A stretch of DNA of 64,000 nucleotides, taken from Litorilituus sp. GTDB lineage: Bacteria > Pseudomonadota > Gammaproteobacteria > Enterobacterales > Alteromonadaceae. The notes below the pieces were generated by a model. That model saw nothing but the letters and a program-made list of their open reading frames with translations. It was not told the origin of the DNA and ran no database searches. Positions 44,001 through 54,042 of the stretch are shown piece by piece; the first letter of the stretch is position 1; the number at the start of each line of letters is the position of its first letter. The translations under genes and the position numbers were made by a program. The stretch lies in NCBI GenBank assembly GCA_030754235.1, contig JASMAS010000070.1, forward strand, positions 124,001 through 188,000, given 5' to 3'.

Positions 44001-46028
44001 CTACGTAGGTAAACTAATAATCATTTTGGTACCTTGCCCTTCAGTACTTTCAACCATTAAATTACCGGCAACACGTTCAAAAAACTGTCTTGCTTCAAAA
44101 ACACCTATGCCCATGCCTGCATTACCTTTCGTTGTATCAAAAGGTTTAAAAAGTCGGGTTTTAATAAAGTTTTCTGACATTCCACAGCCATTATCACTGA
44201 CAATAATCTCAATATTTTTCTGTTTAGTCATTATGGATACTTTCACTTGTCCATCAGCAGCAGATGCCTCTTGAGCATTCTGAATTAAGTGGTTCATTAC
44301 TGAAAAAAAACGTTCATCATCAATGGTTGCTAAACACTGTTCTGTAGCACTTAAAACCACCTCAGGGTTAGTTACGTTTCGCTGCGCGATGACTTTTTTA
44401 ATAATATCACCAAGATCAACCCTTTTACTAGCTGATTGCGCAATTTGCTTATTTCTAAGTTGCCTTAAGACTTTAGCCAAACGTGCCGTTGCTGACTCAA
44501 CCGTATCAAAAACATCATCAACAAATTCAGGGTTATTACGGTGTTGTATTGCATTAGCCGTGATAAGGTCTAATTGAGCCTGAATATTTTTTAAATCATG
44601 AACTAAAAAGGCCGACATTTGATTAAAGGCATCAAATTGCTTGGATTCGGCCAATTTATCATTTGCTTCATTGAGTGAGATAAAGTTGCCTAATTGCTTT
44701 GCAATAGCAAATAATAAATCCCTATCTTCCCAATTAAGTTTCTTATGCTCATTAGAGTTAGCTAAAATAAAAAAACCATAAAACGCTTTGCCAATAAAAA
44801 TAGGGACTAGAATATTTATTCCTAAAGCACGCCAGCTATTAGTATGTATAAAGAGGCTAGGGTATGATAGCGGATCTTGACTGTATTCATTGATATCAAT
44901 AATCCAGCCTTTATTTTTCGTGAAGTGTTCAAGTAAAACTAGGTCTTTTTCAAATGAACTATTCCAGTCTAAACCACAGAGGTATTGACTGGTAAATTTA
45001 TGCTTGCCATTAGCCTTTAAAATAGCACCGCCTGTAGCCCCAACCTTAGACATCATTATAGCTAATGACATTTGATAATAATTTTCAGCGCTTGCTGTTT
45101 CTATTTTGCCAATAAGCTCTAACCACTCTTCTCGATATTCATATTTATTGGCAAAAAAGTTTTTTGATATAAACACTTTAACTTGCCGTCGAACCGCTTC
45201 TGTCATTAACAACACGGCTAGCACTATGCTACCAAGAATAAAAAAACCAAAACTAACGAATTGCCCCCACTCACCTCCAAGGTAATTAATCAGATAACCA
45301 GCTACCGCCATCAACAACAAATATAGTCCAGCAATCATCAACATAGAGCTATAAAAGACGACTCCACGAGAGACAAATATACGTACTGAGCCTTCCCTGA
45401 AGCGCCTAATACTGATCAATAGCAAAGGAACAGCTATTGCGGATAAGTAACCTCGTACATACCAGAAGTTAAATTCAATACTACCAACCATTGATGCTTG
45501 TGCAAATAGTACAAAATCAAAAACATTAATGCTGCCCAAAGCTAGAACAAGCGGGGTTACCGAACTTTTCATCTCAACAGTAGCACTTCGATAAATCTGT
45601 TCTAACAACACTAAGCTGGCTAAATTGAGCATTACAAAAAATAAAAACAGATATTTATTTGAGTAATCTAGGCTATGGCTGATTCCCCAACATGCCGCAA
45701 TAGTAAGAAGTCCATAAAGTGAGTACTTGCGAACATTCTTGTTTTTAACAATAGTTAGCATGCCTACTTTGTCAAGATTAAAACTAAAAATTAACATGGA
45801 AAAAGCCGCTAATTTGACAGCATCAGCTAACATCGCCCATTGTAAAGAAAATCCAACAGTGATTTGCAAGGTAGCAATTACATTTGCGATCCCTGCGGTC
45901 ATGGCACTAAATAACATCCACTTGGCAATATTAGATTGATTATGGGCAGCTAGAATAAGTAAAAAAAATATAATATAAGCAATGCTAGCAAAGCTATAGC
46001 CCCAAATACCTACTGTATACATTTCCAT
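44001..46028 (-). CDS. prsK: XrtA/PEP-CTERM-system sensor histidine kinase PrsK
   Basis: This 675-residue membrane kinase has eight or nine N-terminal helices (residues about 1-290), a GAF-like domain (residues about 320-460), a dimerisation/phospho-acceptor helix with the His in AFLVHDLKNIQAQLDL, and an ATP-binding domain with NHLIQNAQEA (N box), IVSDNGCGMSENF (G1), FKPFDTTKGNAGMGIGVF (F and G2) and STEGQGTKMIISLP. This layout is that of PrsK. It would phosphorylate PrsR in response to an unknown membrane or redox signal. The open frame extends 141 bases upstream into the RND gene; ATG 46028 (MEMYTVGIWGYS) starts just before the first helix and clears that gene, so it is preferred. Confidence 0.9.
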   Translation of the reverse strand: MEMYTVGIWGYSFASIAYIIFFLLILAAHNQSNIAKWMLFSAMTAGIANVIATLQITVGFSLQWAMLADAVKLAAFSMLIFSFNLDKVGMLTIVKNKNVRKYSLYGLLTIAACWGISHSLDYSNKYLFLFFVMLNLASLVLLEQIYRSATVEMKSSVTPLVLALGSINVFDFVLFAQASMVGSIEFNFWYVRGYLSAIAVPLLLISIRRFREGSVRIFVSRGVVFYSSMLMIAGLYLLLMAVAGYLINYLGGEWGQFVSFGFFILGSIVLAVLLMTEAVRRQVKVFISKNFFANKYEYREEWLELIGKIETASAENYYQMSLAIMMSKVGATGGAILKANGKHKFTSQYLCGLDWNSSFEKDLVLLEHFTKNKGWIIDINEYSQDPLSYPSLFIHTNSWRALGINILVPIFIGKAFYGFFILANSNEHKKLNWEDRDLLFAIAKQLGNFISLNEANDKLAESKQFDAFNQMSAFLVHDLKNIQAQLDLITANAIQHRNNPEFVDDVFDTVESATARLAKVLRQLRNKQIAQSASKRVDLGDIIKKVIAQRNVTNPEVVLSATEQCLATIDDERFFSVMNHLIQNAQEASAADGQVKVSIMTKQKNIEIIVSDNGCGMSENFIKTRLFKPFDTTKGNAGMGIGVFEARQFFERVAGNLMVESTEGQGTKMIISLPT

Positions 46029-46036
46029 AAATATCT

Positions 46037-49000
46037 TTATTTTTCCTGAGTAAGGTTGGGGTGAATTGTAAAGCAAGTAAATAGCTCTGTTAATACCGGT
46101 ACCAATAGAAAGCTTGAAAGTGCTGACACACACAAGCCTGAAATAAGTACTACCCCCAGAGGTTGCCATAACGCACCACCATACAAGGTTAAAGGAATTA
46201 ACCCACCAATGGTTGTTAATGTTGTCAATAATATTGGCGTAAAACGCGTGGCACTAGCACAGAGTATAGATTGCTGTTTAGCTAAACCTTTTGCTAGGTT
46301 TCTATTGGCAGTATCAATTAACATAATAGCGTTATTCACTACAATGCCAAATAAACTAATTAAGCCAATAAACGCCATCATCGAAAAAGATAAATCTGTG
46401 GCATATAAGCCAATAACCGAGCCGGCCATAGCAAAAGGAATTGAACTAAAAATAATCAGCGGCTGTAAGAAAGACTTAAATTGCAATACTAAAATAGCAA
46501 AAATACCTATGGCTGTTATCAACATAATTTGCGTCAAGCCTGCAAATGATTCTTGCCTAGACTCTTCTTCACCGCCTAAACTGTAATACATTCCCGCCGG
46601 TAAATTATATTGTTCGACATAATTAACAAACTCTTTCGTTAGCGCATTAACCGAATAATTTTTATCAGCATCTGCAGAAACTTTTGCCATACGTAATTTT
46701 TGATAATGAAAATAATCCGTTTGACCTTTTTGCAGTCGAACATTAACCACTTGTAATAGCGGTATTTGTTGATCCGTTAAGCTAGTTACATAAATATCCG
46801 ATAAGGTATCAATGTCAGCATTTTTATTACGCACTAAAATAGGGTAATTTTCACCATTTTGGTCATTAAAACGGCCAACATAAGTCCCGGTTAAAATAGA
46901 CTGAATAGTATTATCTAAGGTGTTAATATCAAGGTTCGACATACCCGCTTTATCATAATCAATTTGTAAACTTAATTCGGTATTAGCGACACCGATAGGG
47001 TTATTAATATTAATAGTACCCTGTGTTTCCGACATTTTTGCTGCCAAATCATTTGCTACACGCTCTAGATCTGCTAGTGACTCAGAAATCAAACGAATCG
47101 CAATAGGTTGGTCAGTAACGGGCCCTTGAGTAAATTCCTTCACGGTTATTTTTGCTTGTGGCCAGTTAGCAAACTCATGGCGTAACGATTTAACTAACAT
47201 TGTCATTTTTTGCTGATCAAACGTCTTTAATATTACTAATACTTGACCATATCTAGCCACACCGCGCTTTGGAATTTCGTTATAATAAATACGTGGATTA
47301 GAGTTACCGACATTAAGCGCAACTTTTGCGACAAGTTCCTGCTGCTCAATTACGTGAGTCATTTTTTGCATAACGCTACTTGTATAAGCTAAAGAAGAGT
47401 TAGGTGCTGTTTCAACATCAACCAAAATCATCGGTTTTTCGGCCTTAGGAAATAAACTTAAACCTACTTGAGAAAAAAGAGACAACATCGCGAATAAGCT
47501 TATTAAAGCAATAGCAATAACTAGCCATTTTACCTTGAAAAGTTTGTTGAGCGCAGGTGCATAGATTTTTTCAGCAAAATCGTTTAAATAGTATTGTAGC
47601 GTCTTTGTTCTTGAGGCTTTACCACTAAAACTTTTGCTTGCCAATAAAGGTAATAAGGTGAGCGATAACAGTAATGAAGCTAATAATACTAGCACTACAG
47701 TCACAGGCATTGAGCGAATAAAATCCCCCGTATCACTTGCCAACATGAGCATAGGTAAAAAAGCTAACATGGTTGTAACAGTACCACTGATAGACGCCCA
47801 TGCTACTTGCTTTGTTCCTTCTATGGCGGCCTCAGAAATATTGCTTGTGCGTGCTTTTTCTCGATGAATACTTTCAGTAACCACAATAGCATCGTCAACT
47901 AAAAGGCCTAAAGCAATGATTAATCCCACTATAGACATTTGCTGTAACCCGAAACCCGCAAAGTCTAACCAACCCATAGCAATTAGAAAAGACAAGGGAA
48001 TAGCGATAATCACCACAAAGGATTCTCTAAGCCCTAAAAACAATAACGATAAAACACCAACCAACACAACCCCCTGCCAAAGGTTGTTAAAAAAACCATT
48101 AACCCGAACTTCTACACTGTCGGCTTGTTCAAATAAAACCTCCATTTTTACTGCTGAAGGAATTGTTTTTTTGAATAACTCTATTTCTCGTTGAATGGCT
48201 TGAGTCAATGAAAAAATATTCGTATTAGATCGTTGCTCTACCGTAATAAAAACCACCGGTTTTTTATCAAAATAGGTTAAATAGTTAGCCTCTTGGCTAG
48301 CAAAGCTCACCTTCGCCACATCTTTTAAGCGAATAACAAAGTCATCATGAGAAACAATGATAGTATTTTCTAATTGCGATAATTTTTCAAAGTTGCCACT
48401 GGTTTTCACATTAAAACGGCGAGTGTCAGCATCAACAAACCCCGGGGTAATATTAACCGCACGCCCTTGTAAAATGTGGGTAACATCAGAAATAGAAATA
48501 TGGTGATACTTAAGTAAATTGACATCAAAATCGACTGCCACCACTTGTTGTGGATACCCCCATATATCAGCTTTTTTAACCGCCTCTATTGTCTCTAGCC
48601 GCTTTTCTAAAAGCTTAGCATAAAACTCCATTTGCTTATAATCTGTAGGCTCAGTCCATAATGCCAATTGAATAATAGCCACAGCTGTAGGCGTTGCTTT
48701 TAACACCAGTAAATCTTGTACGCCATCTGGCAATGACGGCTTCACTGAAGAAACGGCTAGTTGCACTTGGTTAAATGCTAATTCAGGATCTGAACCATAA
48801 TGAAAAGCCACTTCAAGGCTAGCGCCACCATTTTTGATTTGCGCCTCTATGGTTTTAATATTATCAATGTCAGCAAATTCTTCTTCTAACGGGTCAACCA
48901 CCAAGGTTTCAATATCCTTTGGAGATGCTCCCGGATAAACAACTTCTATCACGGTAATAGGGATATCAAATTGTGGGTCTTCACTGCGCGGCATATTAAA

Positions 49001-49087
49001 ATAGGAAACAATACCAACAAGCACTAATAAAGCGACAATTGTCAGAGTAAATTGTGCATTGTTGATCGCTAAGTTGGGTAACTTCAT
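46037..49087 (-). CDS. RND-family efflux permease (inner-membrane pump)
   Basis: This 1016-residue protein has the AcrB/MexF-like plan: an N-terminal helix, two large periplasmic loops (residues about 35-330 and 560-860) and two sets of five or six helices. The N terminus MKLPNLAINNAQFTLTIVALLVLVG and PQFDIPITVIEVVYPGASPKDIETLVVDP are typical, as is the helix 4 GLIIALGLLVDDAIVVTES with the paired Asp residues of the proton relay. It exports hydrophobic compounds, or metals, across the envelope together with the adaptor encoded next to it. No outer-membrane TolC-type gene is in the window. The stop is 8 bases before the chosen prsK start. Substrate cannot be predicted. Confidence 0.92.
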   Translation of the reverse strand: MKLPNLAINNAQFTLTIVALLVLVGIVSYFNMPRSEDPQFDIPITVIEVVYPGASPKDIETLVVDPLEEEFADIDNIKTIEAQIKNGGASLEVAFHYGSDPELAFNQVQLAVSSVKPSLPDGVQDLLVLKATPTAVAIIQLALWTEPTDYKQMEFYAKLLEKRLETIEAVKKADIWGYPQQVVAVDFDVNLLKYHHISISDVTHILQGRAVNITPGFVDADTRRFNVKTSGNFEKLSQLENTIIVSHDDFVIRLKDVAKVSFASQEANYLTYFDKKPVVFITVEQRSNTNIFSLTQAIQREIELFKKTIPSAVKMEVLFEQADSVEVRVNGFFNNLWQGVVLVGVLSLLFLGLRESFVVIIAIPLSFLIAMGWLDFAGFGLQQMSIVGLIIALGLLVDDAIVVTESIHREKARTSNISEAAIEGTKQVAWASISGTVTTMLAFLPMLMLASDTGDFIRSMPVTVVLVLLASLLLSLTLLPLLASKSFSGKASRTKTLQYYLNDFAEKIYAPALNKLFKVKWLVIAIALISLFAMLSLFSQVGLSLFPKAEKPMILVDVETAPNSSLAYTSSVMQKMTHVIEQQELVAKVALNVGNSNPRIYYNEIPKRGVARYGQVLVILKTFDQQKMTMLVKSLRHEFANWPQAKITVKEFTQGPVTDQPIAIRLISESLADLERVANDLAAKMSETQGTININNPIGVANTELSLQIDYDKAGMSNLDINTLDNTIQSILTGTYVGRFNDQNGENYPILVRNKNADIDTLSDIYVTSLTDQQIPLLQVVNVRLQKGQTDYFHYQKLRMAKVSADADKNYSVNALTKEFVNYVEQYNLPAGMYYSLGGEEESRQESFAGLTQIMLITAIGIFAILVLQFKSFLQPLIIFSSIPFAMAGSVIGLYATDLSFSMMAFIGLISLFGIVVNNAIMLIDTANRNLAKGLAKQQSILCASATRFTPILLTTLTTIGGLIPLTLYGGALWQPLGVVLISGLCVSALSSFLLVPVLTELFTCFTIHPNLTQEK

Positions 49088-49111
49088 TATTAATTACTTT
49101 TTAGTAGAAAA

Positions 49112-50143
49112 TCATGGAAGCTTACTCCACCCACGGGTAACAACATCAATTACTGGTGAGCTCTTTTCAGCGGTTAGATAAACAAAGTCATTATCTATTT
49201 TATAGATACTATAACTTTCTTGTTGGTGGCGATTATTTTTTTCAACTAAAATTAATGCTTCGCCCTGTTCATTGACAGCATTAAGTGCGGCTATGGGCAA
49301 ACGATAAATAAAATCCTGACTTTGTGTATGGATGAGTGTTTTAACCAGCTGCCCAACAAGAAATGGCTTAACAAACTGCTCATCAGACAAAGCAATTTCA
49401 ATAGTAAATAAGTGATTTCTATTATCCGCTACAGCAGGAATTTTACTGATACGGCCGTTAACCATCCCTTTAGACCCTAAACTTACTTTAACGTCTTGAT
49501 TTAAGTGCACCAAAGAAATTTCTTCGCTAGTTAACGCCACTTTGGCAATATAGTTTTTCGACAAGGTTGCCACTCTTAATGCGCCCACACCCGGCGACTG
49601 TAATTCACCCAAATCAGTATTTCGAGCGATAACAACACCATCAAAAGGCGCAATTATTTGTGCTTTTTCTACATTATAAAAAGCCACTCTGTAAGCGGCT
49701 CTTGTAGTGTCGACAGCAGTTCGTGCATCATCTAACTCACGTTTTGAGCTCAATTTTTTAGCATATAAGGCTTTGATACGGCTCACATTGCGCTTTGCTT
49801 GCAATAACTTAGCGTAATTTGCATTTTTATTCGCAAGTAGCTCCTCGGTACCTAAGGCGGCTAGTAATTGCTTTGCTTTAAAAGTATCACCCTCATCAAC
49901 ATTGAGTTGCGTTAAAAAACCAGCGGTTTTAAAAGAAAGATTGACCACCCTTGAAAAATCAATCGTTCCTGTTCGGTTTATCACTTGCGTATAAGGCTCG
50001 GGAGTCATTTGAGATAGTTGATAACTCTCATCTGCCCTATTGTTGGCATAAGTAACCGCGCTAAGACAAAACAAAAGACCTGTACAGAATAAATGGTGTA
50101 ATTTGGCTTTGGAAAAATGAAATTGGAGAAAATAACTTTTCAT
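49112..50143 (-). CDS. RND efflux periplasmic adaptor (membrane-fusion protein)
   Basis: This 343-residue protein has a signal peptide (LFCTGLLFCLSAVTYA), a biotinyl-lipoyl-like first half (GFLTQLNVDEGDTFKAKQLLAALG), an alpha-hairpin (LLQAKRNVSRIKALYAKKLS), and a beta domain with APFDGVVIARNTDLGELQSPG, the classic HlyD/AcrA motif. It bridges the inner-membrane pump to an outer-membrane channel. It is upstream of the permease gene, 24 bases away, so they form one operon. The frame is open to 50203, but the first ATG consistent with the signal peptide is at 50143; no strong ribosome site is seen for either. It ends before tRNA-Arg, which is transcribed in the opposite direction. Confidence 0.88.
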   Translation of the reverse strand: MKSYFLQFHFSKAKLHHLFCTGLLFCLSAVTYANNRADESYQLSQMTPEPYTQVINRTGTIDFSRVVNLSFKTAGFLTQLNVDEGDTFKAKQLLAALGTEELLANKNANYAKLLQAKRNVSRIKALYAKKLSSKRELDDARTAVDTTRAAYRVAFYNVEKAQIIAPFDGVVIARNTDLGELQSPGVGALRVATLSKNYIAKVALTSEEISLVHLNQDVKVSLGSKGMVNGRISKIPAVADNRNHLFTIEIALSDEQFVKPFLVGQLVKTLIHTQSQDFIYRLPIAALNAVNEQGEALILVEKNNRHQQESYSIYKIDNDFVYLTAEKSSPVIDVVTRGWSKLP

Positions 50144-50282
50144 CACGATAACTAATAACTTATTGAATAGGCAGTTAGAGATAGTAGGCAGTTTTATCAA
50201 CAATGTACATTATTATTGTTTGGCTTTAGGACTATCACTTGTTCAAGTAGCCATCTTATATTAATTTATTCGCACTCTTAAC

Positions 50283-50309
50283 TAGACAAATATTCTTATA
50301 AACTATAGT
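50283..50309 (+). promoter_or_regulatory. Candidate sigma-70 promoter of tRNA-Arg
   Basis: TAGACA (50283-50288) and TATAGT (50304-50309) are separated by 15 bases, two short of ideal, and are followed by GCGCGG, a discriminator typical of stable RNA genes. The tRNA begins about 30 bases downstream. Confidence 0.4.
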
Positions 50310-50339
50310 ATTTGCGCGGTTTCAAACAAGTTAAGTGAA

Positions 50340-50416
50340 GCACCCTTAGCTCAGCTGGATAGAGCGTCGCCCTCCGGAGGCGAAGGCCGCAGGTTCGACT
50401 CCTGCAGGGTGCGCCA
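50340..50416 (+). tRNA. tRNA-Arg (anticodon CCG)
   Basis: This 77-base cloverleaf has acceptor arms GCACCCT and AGGGTGC, D-loop AGCTCAGCTGGATAGAGC, an anticodon loop CTCCGGA flanked by TCGCC/GGCGA giving anticodon CCG, the T-arm GGTTCGACTCC, and an encoded 3' CCA. It closely resembles the enterobacterial argX-type tRNA-Arg(CCG). It reads CGG codons. A T-run follows immediately. It stands alone, converges with the diguanylate cyclase gene and is a possible site for integrases, although none is seen. Confidence 0.97.
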
Positions 50417-50472
50417 TTTTTATGGTAATCTGCCTAAATATTAGCCGCTTATGCTATTTGGTCTTTAAGATG

Positions 50473-51732
50473 CTATTCATGCTCTTCTGCACCCGAAATA
50501 ACAATTTGATTACGACCTTGCTCTTTAGCTATATACAAAGCACTATCTGCTTCACTCATTTGCTTAGAAAGCTCTTCTGTACTGTCAAACACCACACCAA
50601 TACTCAGCGTAAATGATAGCTGATTACCACCTGCGGGTATACTTGAAACACCAATCTCTCGGCGAAAATCATCGAGTTTATTATAGAGTTGGTCACTATC
50701 AAGACCATGCAATAATACAGCAAACTCTTCTCCTCCCAAGCGCGCTGTTAGCCCTGAGCTAAAGTGTTTACGCATATACAATGCTAGAATTTTTAAAACT
50801 TGATCACCCACATCATGGCCATATTCATCATTTACTTTTTTGAAATAATCTATATCAAGCATAGCTAAACAATAAGGCACCTTACGCTTACTGTATTCCA
50901 CAATCCGTTGGTTAGCATGACGAAAAAAAGCACGTCTATTTGATAATTCTGTAAGGTAATCAGTATTGGCTGCATGCTGAATTTGGGCAATATTATTTAA
51001 ACTTTCTATATTTTGGGTAATACGACAATAAAATTCTTCTGGGCAAAAAGGTTTACGTAAAAAATCATCTGCACCGTTTTTGATAAAGCGCGCTGAGTGA
51101 ATACCGTTTTCTGCCCCCGAAATACCAATAATAGCCAACTGTTCTCGCGTATAATTTTTACGAAGCTCATTCGTTAGTTCAATACCATTCATTTCGGGCA
51201 TTTCTAAGTCAGTAATAACCATCTTGATATTTTTATATTGCTGTATTCTTTCCAATGCTTGCACGCCATTATTGGCAACAAAAACGGTAAAATTACGTCG
51301 TTTCAATAACTCAACAATATGATTACGTGCTGACGATGAGTCATCAACCACTAAAATAGCATTATTTTCATTGGTTTGCTGCCAGTGTAAAACCCGTTTC
51401 AAATACAAGAAAGCTTGGCTGTTTTCTTTAGGAATATAATCAATAACAGGTTGGGCGAGTATTTTTTGCCTTGTTTCATCATCCATTTTTCCTGTCATAA
51501 CAACACTTGGAATACCATGAGATAAAACACAAGCAATAGCTTCCCCATCGTTTGCATCAGGTAAGGCATAATCAACTGTAGCGGCAAAAAAACCAGTGTC
51601 CCCTGAAAGGATCTCTTCTAGCTCAGCTAAGCTTGTTGCCAATACAACCTCATAGCCTAATGATTGCGCAATTTGCTTAATAACTGTAGCAATGGGTTTG
51701 CTATCTTCTACCACTAATAATTTTTGTACCAT
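50473..51732 (-). CDS. Diguanylate cyclase with tandem receiver domains
   Basis: This 419-residue protein has a first receiver domain (LLVVEDSKPIATVIKQIAQSLG, phospho-acceptor Asp in AATVDYALPDANDG), a second (AILVVDDSSSARNHIVELLKRR, Asp in VITDLEMPEMNGIE) and a GGDEF domain (TDYLTELSNRRAFF, LDIDYFKKVNDEYGHDVGD, LTARLGGEEFAVLL). The active-site loop is intact as GGEEF, so it should make cyclic di-GMP. No RxxD inhibitory site is obvious. Its placement next to an exopolysaccharide locus is suggestive but it is separated by an RND operon and a tRNA. It lies 21 bases after the uvrD stop on the same strand, so it may share that operon's transcript. Confidence 0.92.
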   Translation of the reverse strand: MVQKLLVVEDSKPIATVIKQIAQSLGYEVVLATSLAELEEILSGDTGFFAATVDYALPDANDGEAIACVLSHGIPSVVMTGKMDDETRQKILAQPVIDYIPKENSQAFLYLKRVLHWQQTNENNAILVVDDSSSARNHIVELLKRRNFTVFVANNGVQALERIQQYKNIKMVITDLEMPEMNGIELTNELRKNYTREQLAIIGISGAENGIHSARFIKNGADDFLRKPFCPEEFYCRITQNIESLNNIAQIQHAANTDYLTELSNRRAFFRHANQRIVEYSKRKVPYCLAMLDIDYFKKVNDEYGHDVGDQVLKILALYMRKHFSSGLTARLGGEEFAVLLHGLDSDQLYNKLDDFRREIGVSSIPAGGNQLSFTLSIGVVFDSTEELSKQMSEADSALYIAKEQGRNQIVISGAEEHE

Positions 51733-51753
51733 ATTGTCCGCCTTATAATGTTT

Positions 51754-53940
51754 TTAAACAGCTTGTAAATTAGCGTATTCAACGACTAACCACTTACTGC
51801 CGACATCAACAAAATTTACTTGTATTCGAGCTTGAGCACTACTACCTTCATAATTGAGTACTACACCTTCACCAAATTTAGCATGCTTAACTTGCTGACC
51901 TAACTTAAAGCCACTGTTAGCAAACGTATCTAAAGTAAAGGTATTAGAAAATTTACCTGCTGCTTTAGGTTTGCTTACCTGACTTTTCATGCGTATTTCA
52001 TCAACACATGCCTCTGGCAATTCTTGTAAAAACCGGCTGGCTTTATGGAATTTTTCCTGTCCATAAATACGACGACTTTCTGCATGACATAAGTATAGCT
52101 TGCTCATAGCTCTTGTCATGCCAACATAACACAAACGTCGCTCTTCTTCTAAACGGCCAATTTCTTCTACCGACTGCTGAGATGGAAACATCCCCTCTTC
52201 TAGACCCGCAATAAAAACCAATGGAAACTCTAACCCCTTTGCTGAATGCATTGTCATCAGTTGTACGGCACTTTCAAACTCTTCCGCTTGAGCTTCACCT
52301 GCCTCTAACGCAGCATGGGTTAAAAAGGCTGTTAAAGGTGTTAACTCTTCTTGCTGATCTTGTTCTAATAATGGTTCGCTTTCAAAGGTTTGGCAGGCAC
52401 TAACTAGCTCATTTAAATTTTCTATGCGCTGCTCTGCCCTTTCACCTTTTTCAGCTTGATACATTGCTTTTAAGCCAGAATGCTGAATAACAAGATTAGC
52501 TTTTTGATCAAGATCTAAATTGGTTGAATCATCTTCTAATTGGTCAATTAAATTAATAAAATGATTAATTGTTTTAGCGCTTCGTCCTTTTAACAACTCA
52601 GCTTGTAGCATACGCTGGCAGGCTTGCCACAAAGTCACTTGCATGCTTTTAGCCGCATCACGCACTATCGAAACCGTTTGATTGCCAATGCCTCTGGTTG
52701 GTGTATTAATTATACGTTCAAAAGCAGCATCATCATCTCGATTATTAATGAGACGCATATAAGCTAGCGCATCTTTGATTTCTTGGCGTTCGAAAAAACG
52801 CTGACCACCGTAAATACGATAAGGTAACTGCCCTTGTAATAAGGCTTCCTCTAATAAGCGTGATTGTGCATTAGAACGATATAGAATCGCCACTTGGTCT
52901 AATTTACCACCGTCATCACGCCACTGCTTGATTCTTCCGGCAATAAAACGTGCTTCATCTATCTCATTAAAGGCGGTATAAATAGAGATTTTCTCACCCG
53001 CCTTATCGTCAGTCCAAAGCTCTTTACCTAAACGGTTATTGTTATTGTTGATCAGTTGGTTAGCGGCATTTAATATGTTGGCCGTTGAACGATAATTTTG
53101 CTCTAAACGAATAGTTTTACTGTGCTCAAATTCACGGGTAAAACGCTCAATATTTTCAATACGTGCACCACGCCAACCATAAATAGACTGATCATCATCG
53201 CCCACAATCATCACTTTAGACTGTGCTTGCCCTAACATGGTTAACCACGCATATTGAATGGCATTGGTATCTTGAAATTCATCTACTAAAATATGAGCGA
53301 AACGTTGCTGGTAATGTGCTAATAATTCAGGATTATTAAGCCATAACTCATGGGCTCGCAGCAATAATTCCGCAAAATCAACTAAACCAGCACGATCGCA
53401 AGTTTCTTGATAGGCTTGATACACTTTAACAAACAATGCCTCACTAGGATCAAACTGGGCGTCAATGTGTTGCGGCCTTAAGCCTTCATCTTTTTTACCA
53501 TTGATATACCAAACAAACTGTTTTGCTGGCCATTTTTTCTCATCGAGCTCTAGTGAACGAATAATTCGTTTGATTAAGCGTAATTGATCATCACTATCAA
53601 GCACCTGAAAGCTTTGAGGTAATTTAGCCTCTTGAAAATGCATACGCAATAAGCGATGTGCTAAACCATGGAAAGTACCAATCCACATACCATGGGTATT
53701 ACCGCCAACCGTTTGCTCAACTCTGGCGCGCATTTCTGCTGCTGCTTTATTGGTAAAGGTCACGGCCAAAATGGAATGAGGAGCAGCCTTTTCGACTTTC
53801 ATCAACCACGCAATACGTTGCACTAGCACACGTGTTTTTCCCGAGCCTGCACCAGCAAGTACCAGCATATTTTGTAATGGCGCTGCAACAACTTCACGTT
53901 GTTTATCATTGAGGGAGTCGAGTAATTCAGAAACGTCCAT
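51754..53940 (-). CDS. uvrD: DNA helicase II UvrD
   Basis: This 728-residue superfamily 1A helicase opens MDVSELLDSLNDKQREVVAA with the Q motif, then Walker A VLAGAGSGKTRVLVQRI, motif II LVDEFQDTNAIQYAWL, motif III VGDDDQSIYGWRGA, motif IV LEQNYRST, motif V LMTMHSAKGLEF and motif VI VGMTRAMSKLYL. The length and order match UvrD rather than Rep; the C-terminal Tudor-like end (GQQVKHAKFGEGVVLNYEG) fits too. It unwinds DNA in nucleotide excision and mismatch repair. It is downstream of yigB, as in enterics, with a 100-base gap that holds a weak terminator. Confidence 0.96.
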   Translation of the reverse strand: MDVSELLDSLNDKQREVVAAPLQNMLVLAGAGSGKTRVLVQRIAWLMKVEKAAPHSILAVTFTNKAAAEMRARVEQTVGGNTHGMWIGTFHGLAHRLLRMHFQEAKLPQSFQVLDSDDQLRLIKRIIRSLELDEKKWPAKQFVWYINGKKDEGLRPQHIDAQFDPSEALFVKVYQAYQETCDRAGLVDFAELLLRAHELWLNNPELLAHYQQRFAHILVDEFQDTNAIQYAWLTMLGQAQSKVMIVGDDDQSIYGWRGARIENIERFTREFEHSKTIRLEQNYRSTANILNAANQLINNNNNRLGKELWTDDKAGEKISIYTAFNEIDEARFIAGRIKQWRDDGGKLDQVAILYRSNAQSRLLEEALLQGQLPYRIYGGQRFFERQEIKDALAYMRLINNRDDDAAFERIINTPTRGIGNQTVSIVRDAAKSMQVTLWQACQRMLQAELLKGRSAKTINHFINLIDQLEDDSTNLDLDQKANLVIQHSGLKAMYQAEKGERAEQRIENLNELVSACQTFESEPLLEQDQQEELTPLTAFLTHAALEAGEAQAEEFESAVQLMTMHSAKGLEFPLVFIAGLEEGMFPSQQSVEEIGRLEEERRLCYVGMTRAMSKLYLCHAESRRIYGQEKFHKASRFLQELPEACVDEIRMKSQVSKPKAAGKFSNTFTLDTFANSGFKLGQQVKHAKFGEGVVLNYEGSSAQARIQVNFVDVGSKWLVVEYANLQAV

Positions 53941-54001
53941 TGGAGAAACCTTATCAAATTTTATCTGCTAAATGGTTATTAACATTTGCTAGTATAACCG
54001 C

Positions 54002-54024
54002 AAAAAAACTGTTTTTATATACAG
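54002..54024 (-). terminator. Weak rho-independent terminator after the yigB-like gene
   Basis: On the minus strand CTGT and ACAG pair around an eight-base loop and are followed by seven T residues. The stem is only four base pairs, so termination is likely partial. It lies just after the HAD gene and before uvrD. Confidence 0.35.
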
Positions 54025-54042
54025 CCTTTGTTTTTAGCTCGA

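Noticed and set aside
43986-44002. AGGCT/AGCCT hairpin as a prsK terminator
   Set aside because: Only a five-base stem that overlaps the prsK stop codon and lacks a T-run. Co-transcription with prsR is more likely.
50340-50416. tRNA-Arg as an attachment site for an integrated element
   Set aside because: No integrase, no repeated tRNA 3' end and no foreign-looking block beside it was found. The neighbours are ordinary chromosomal genes.
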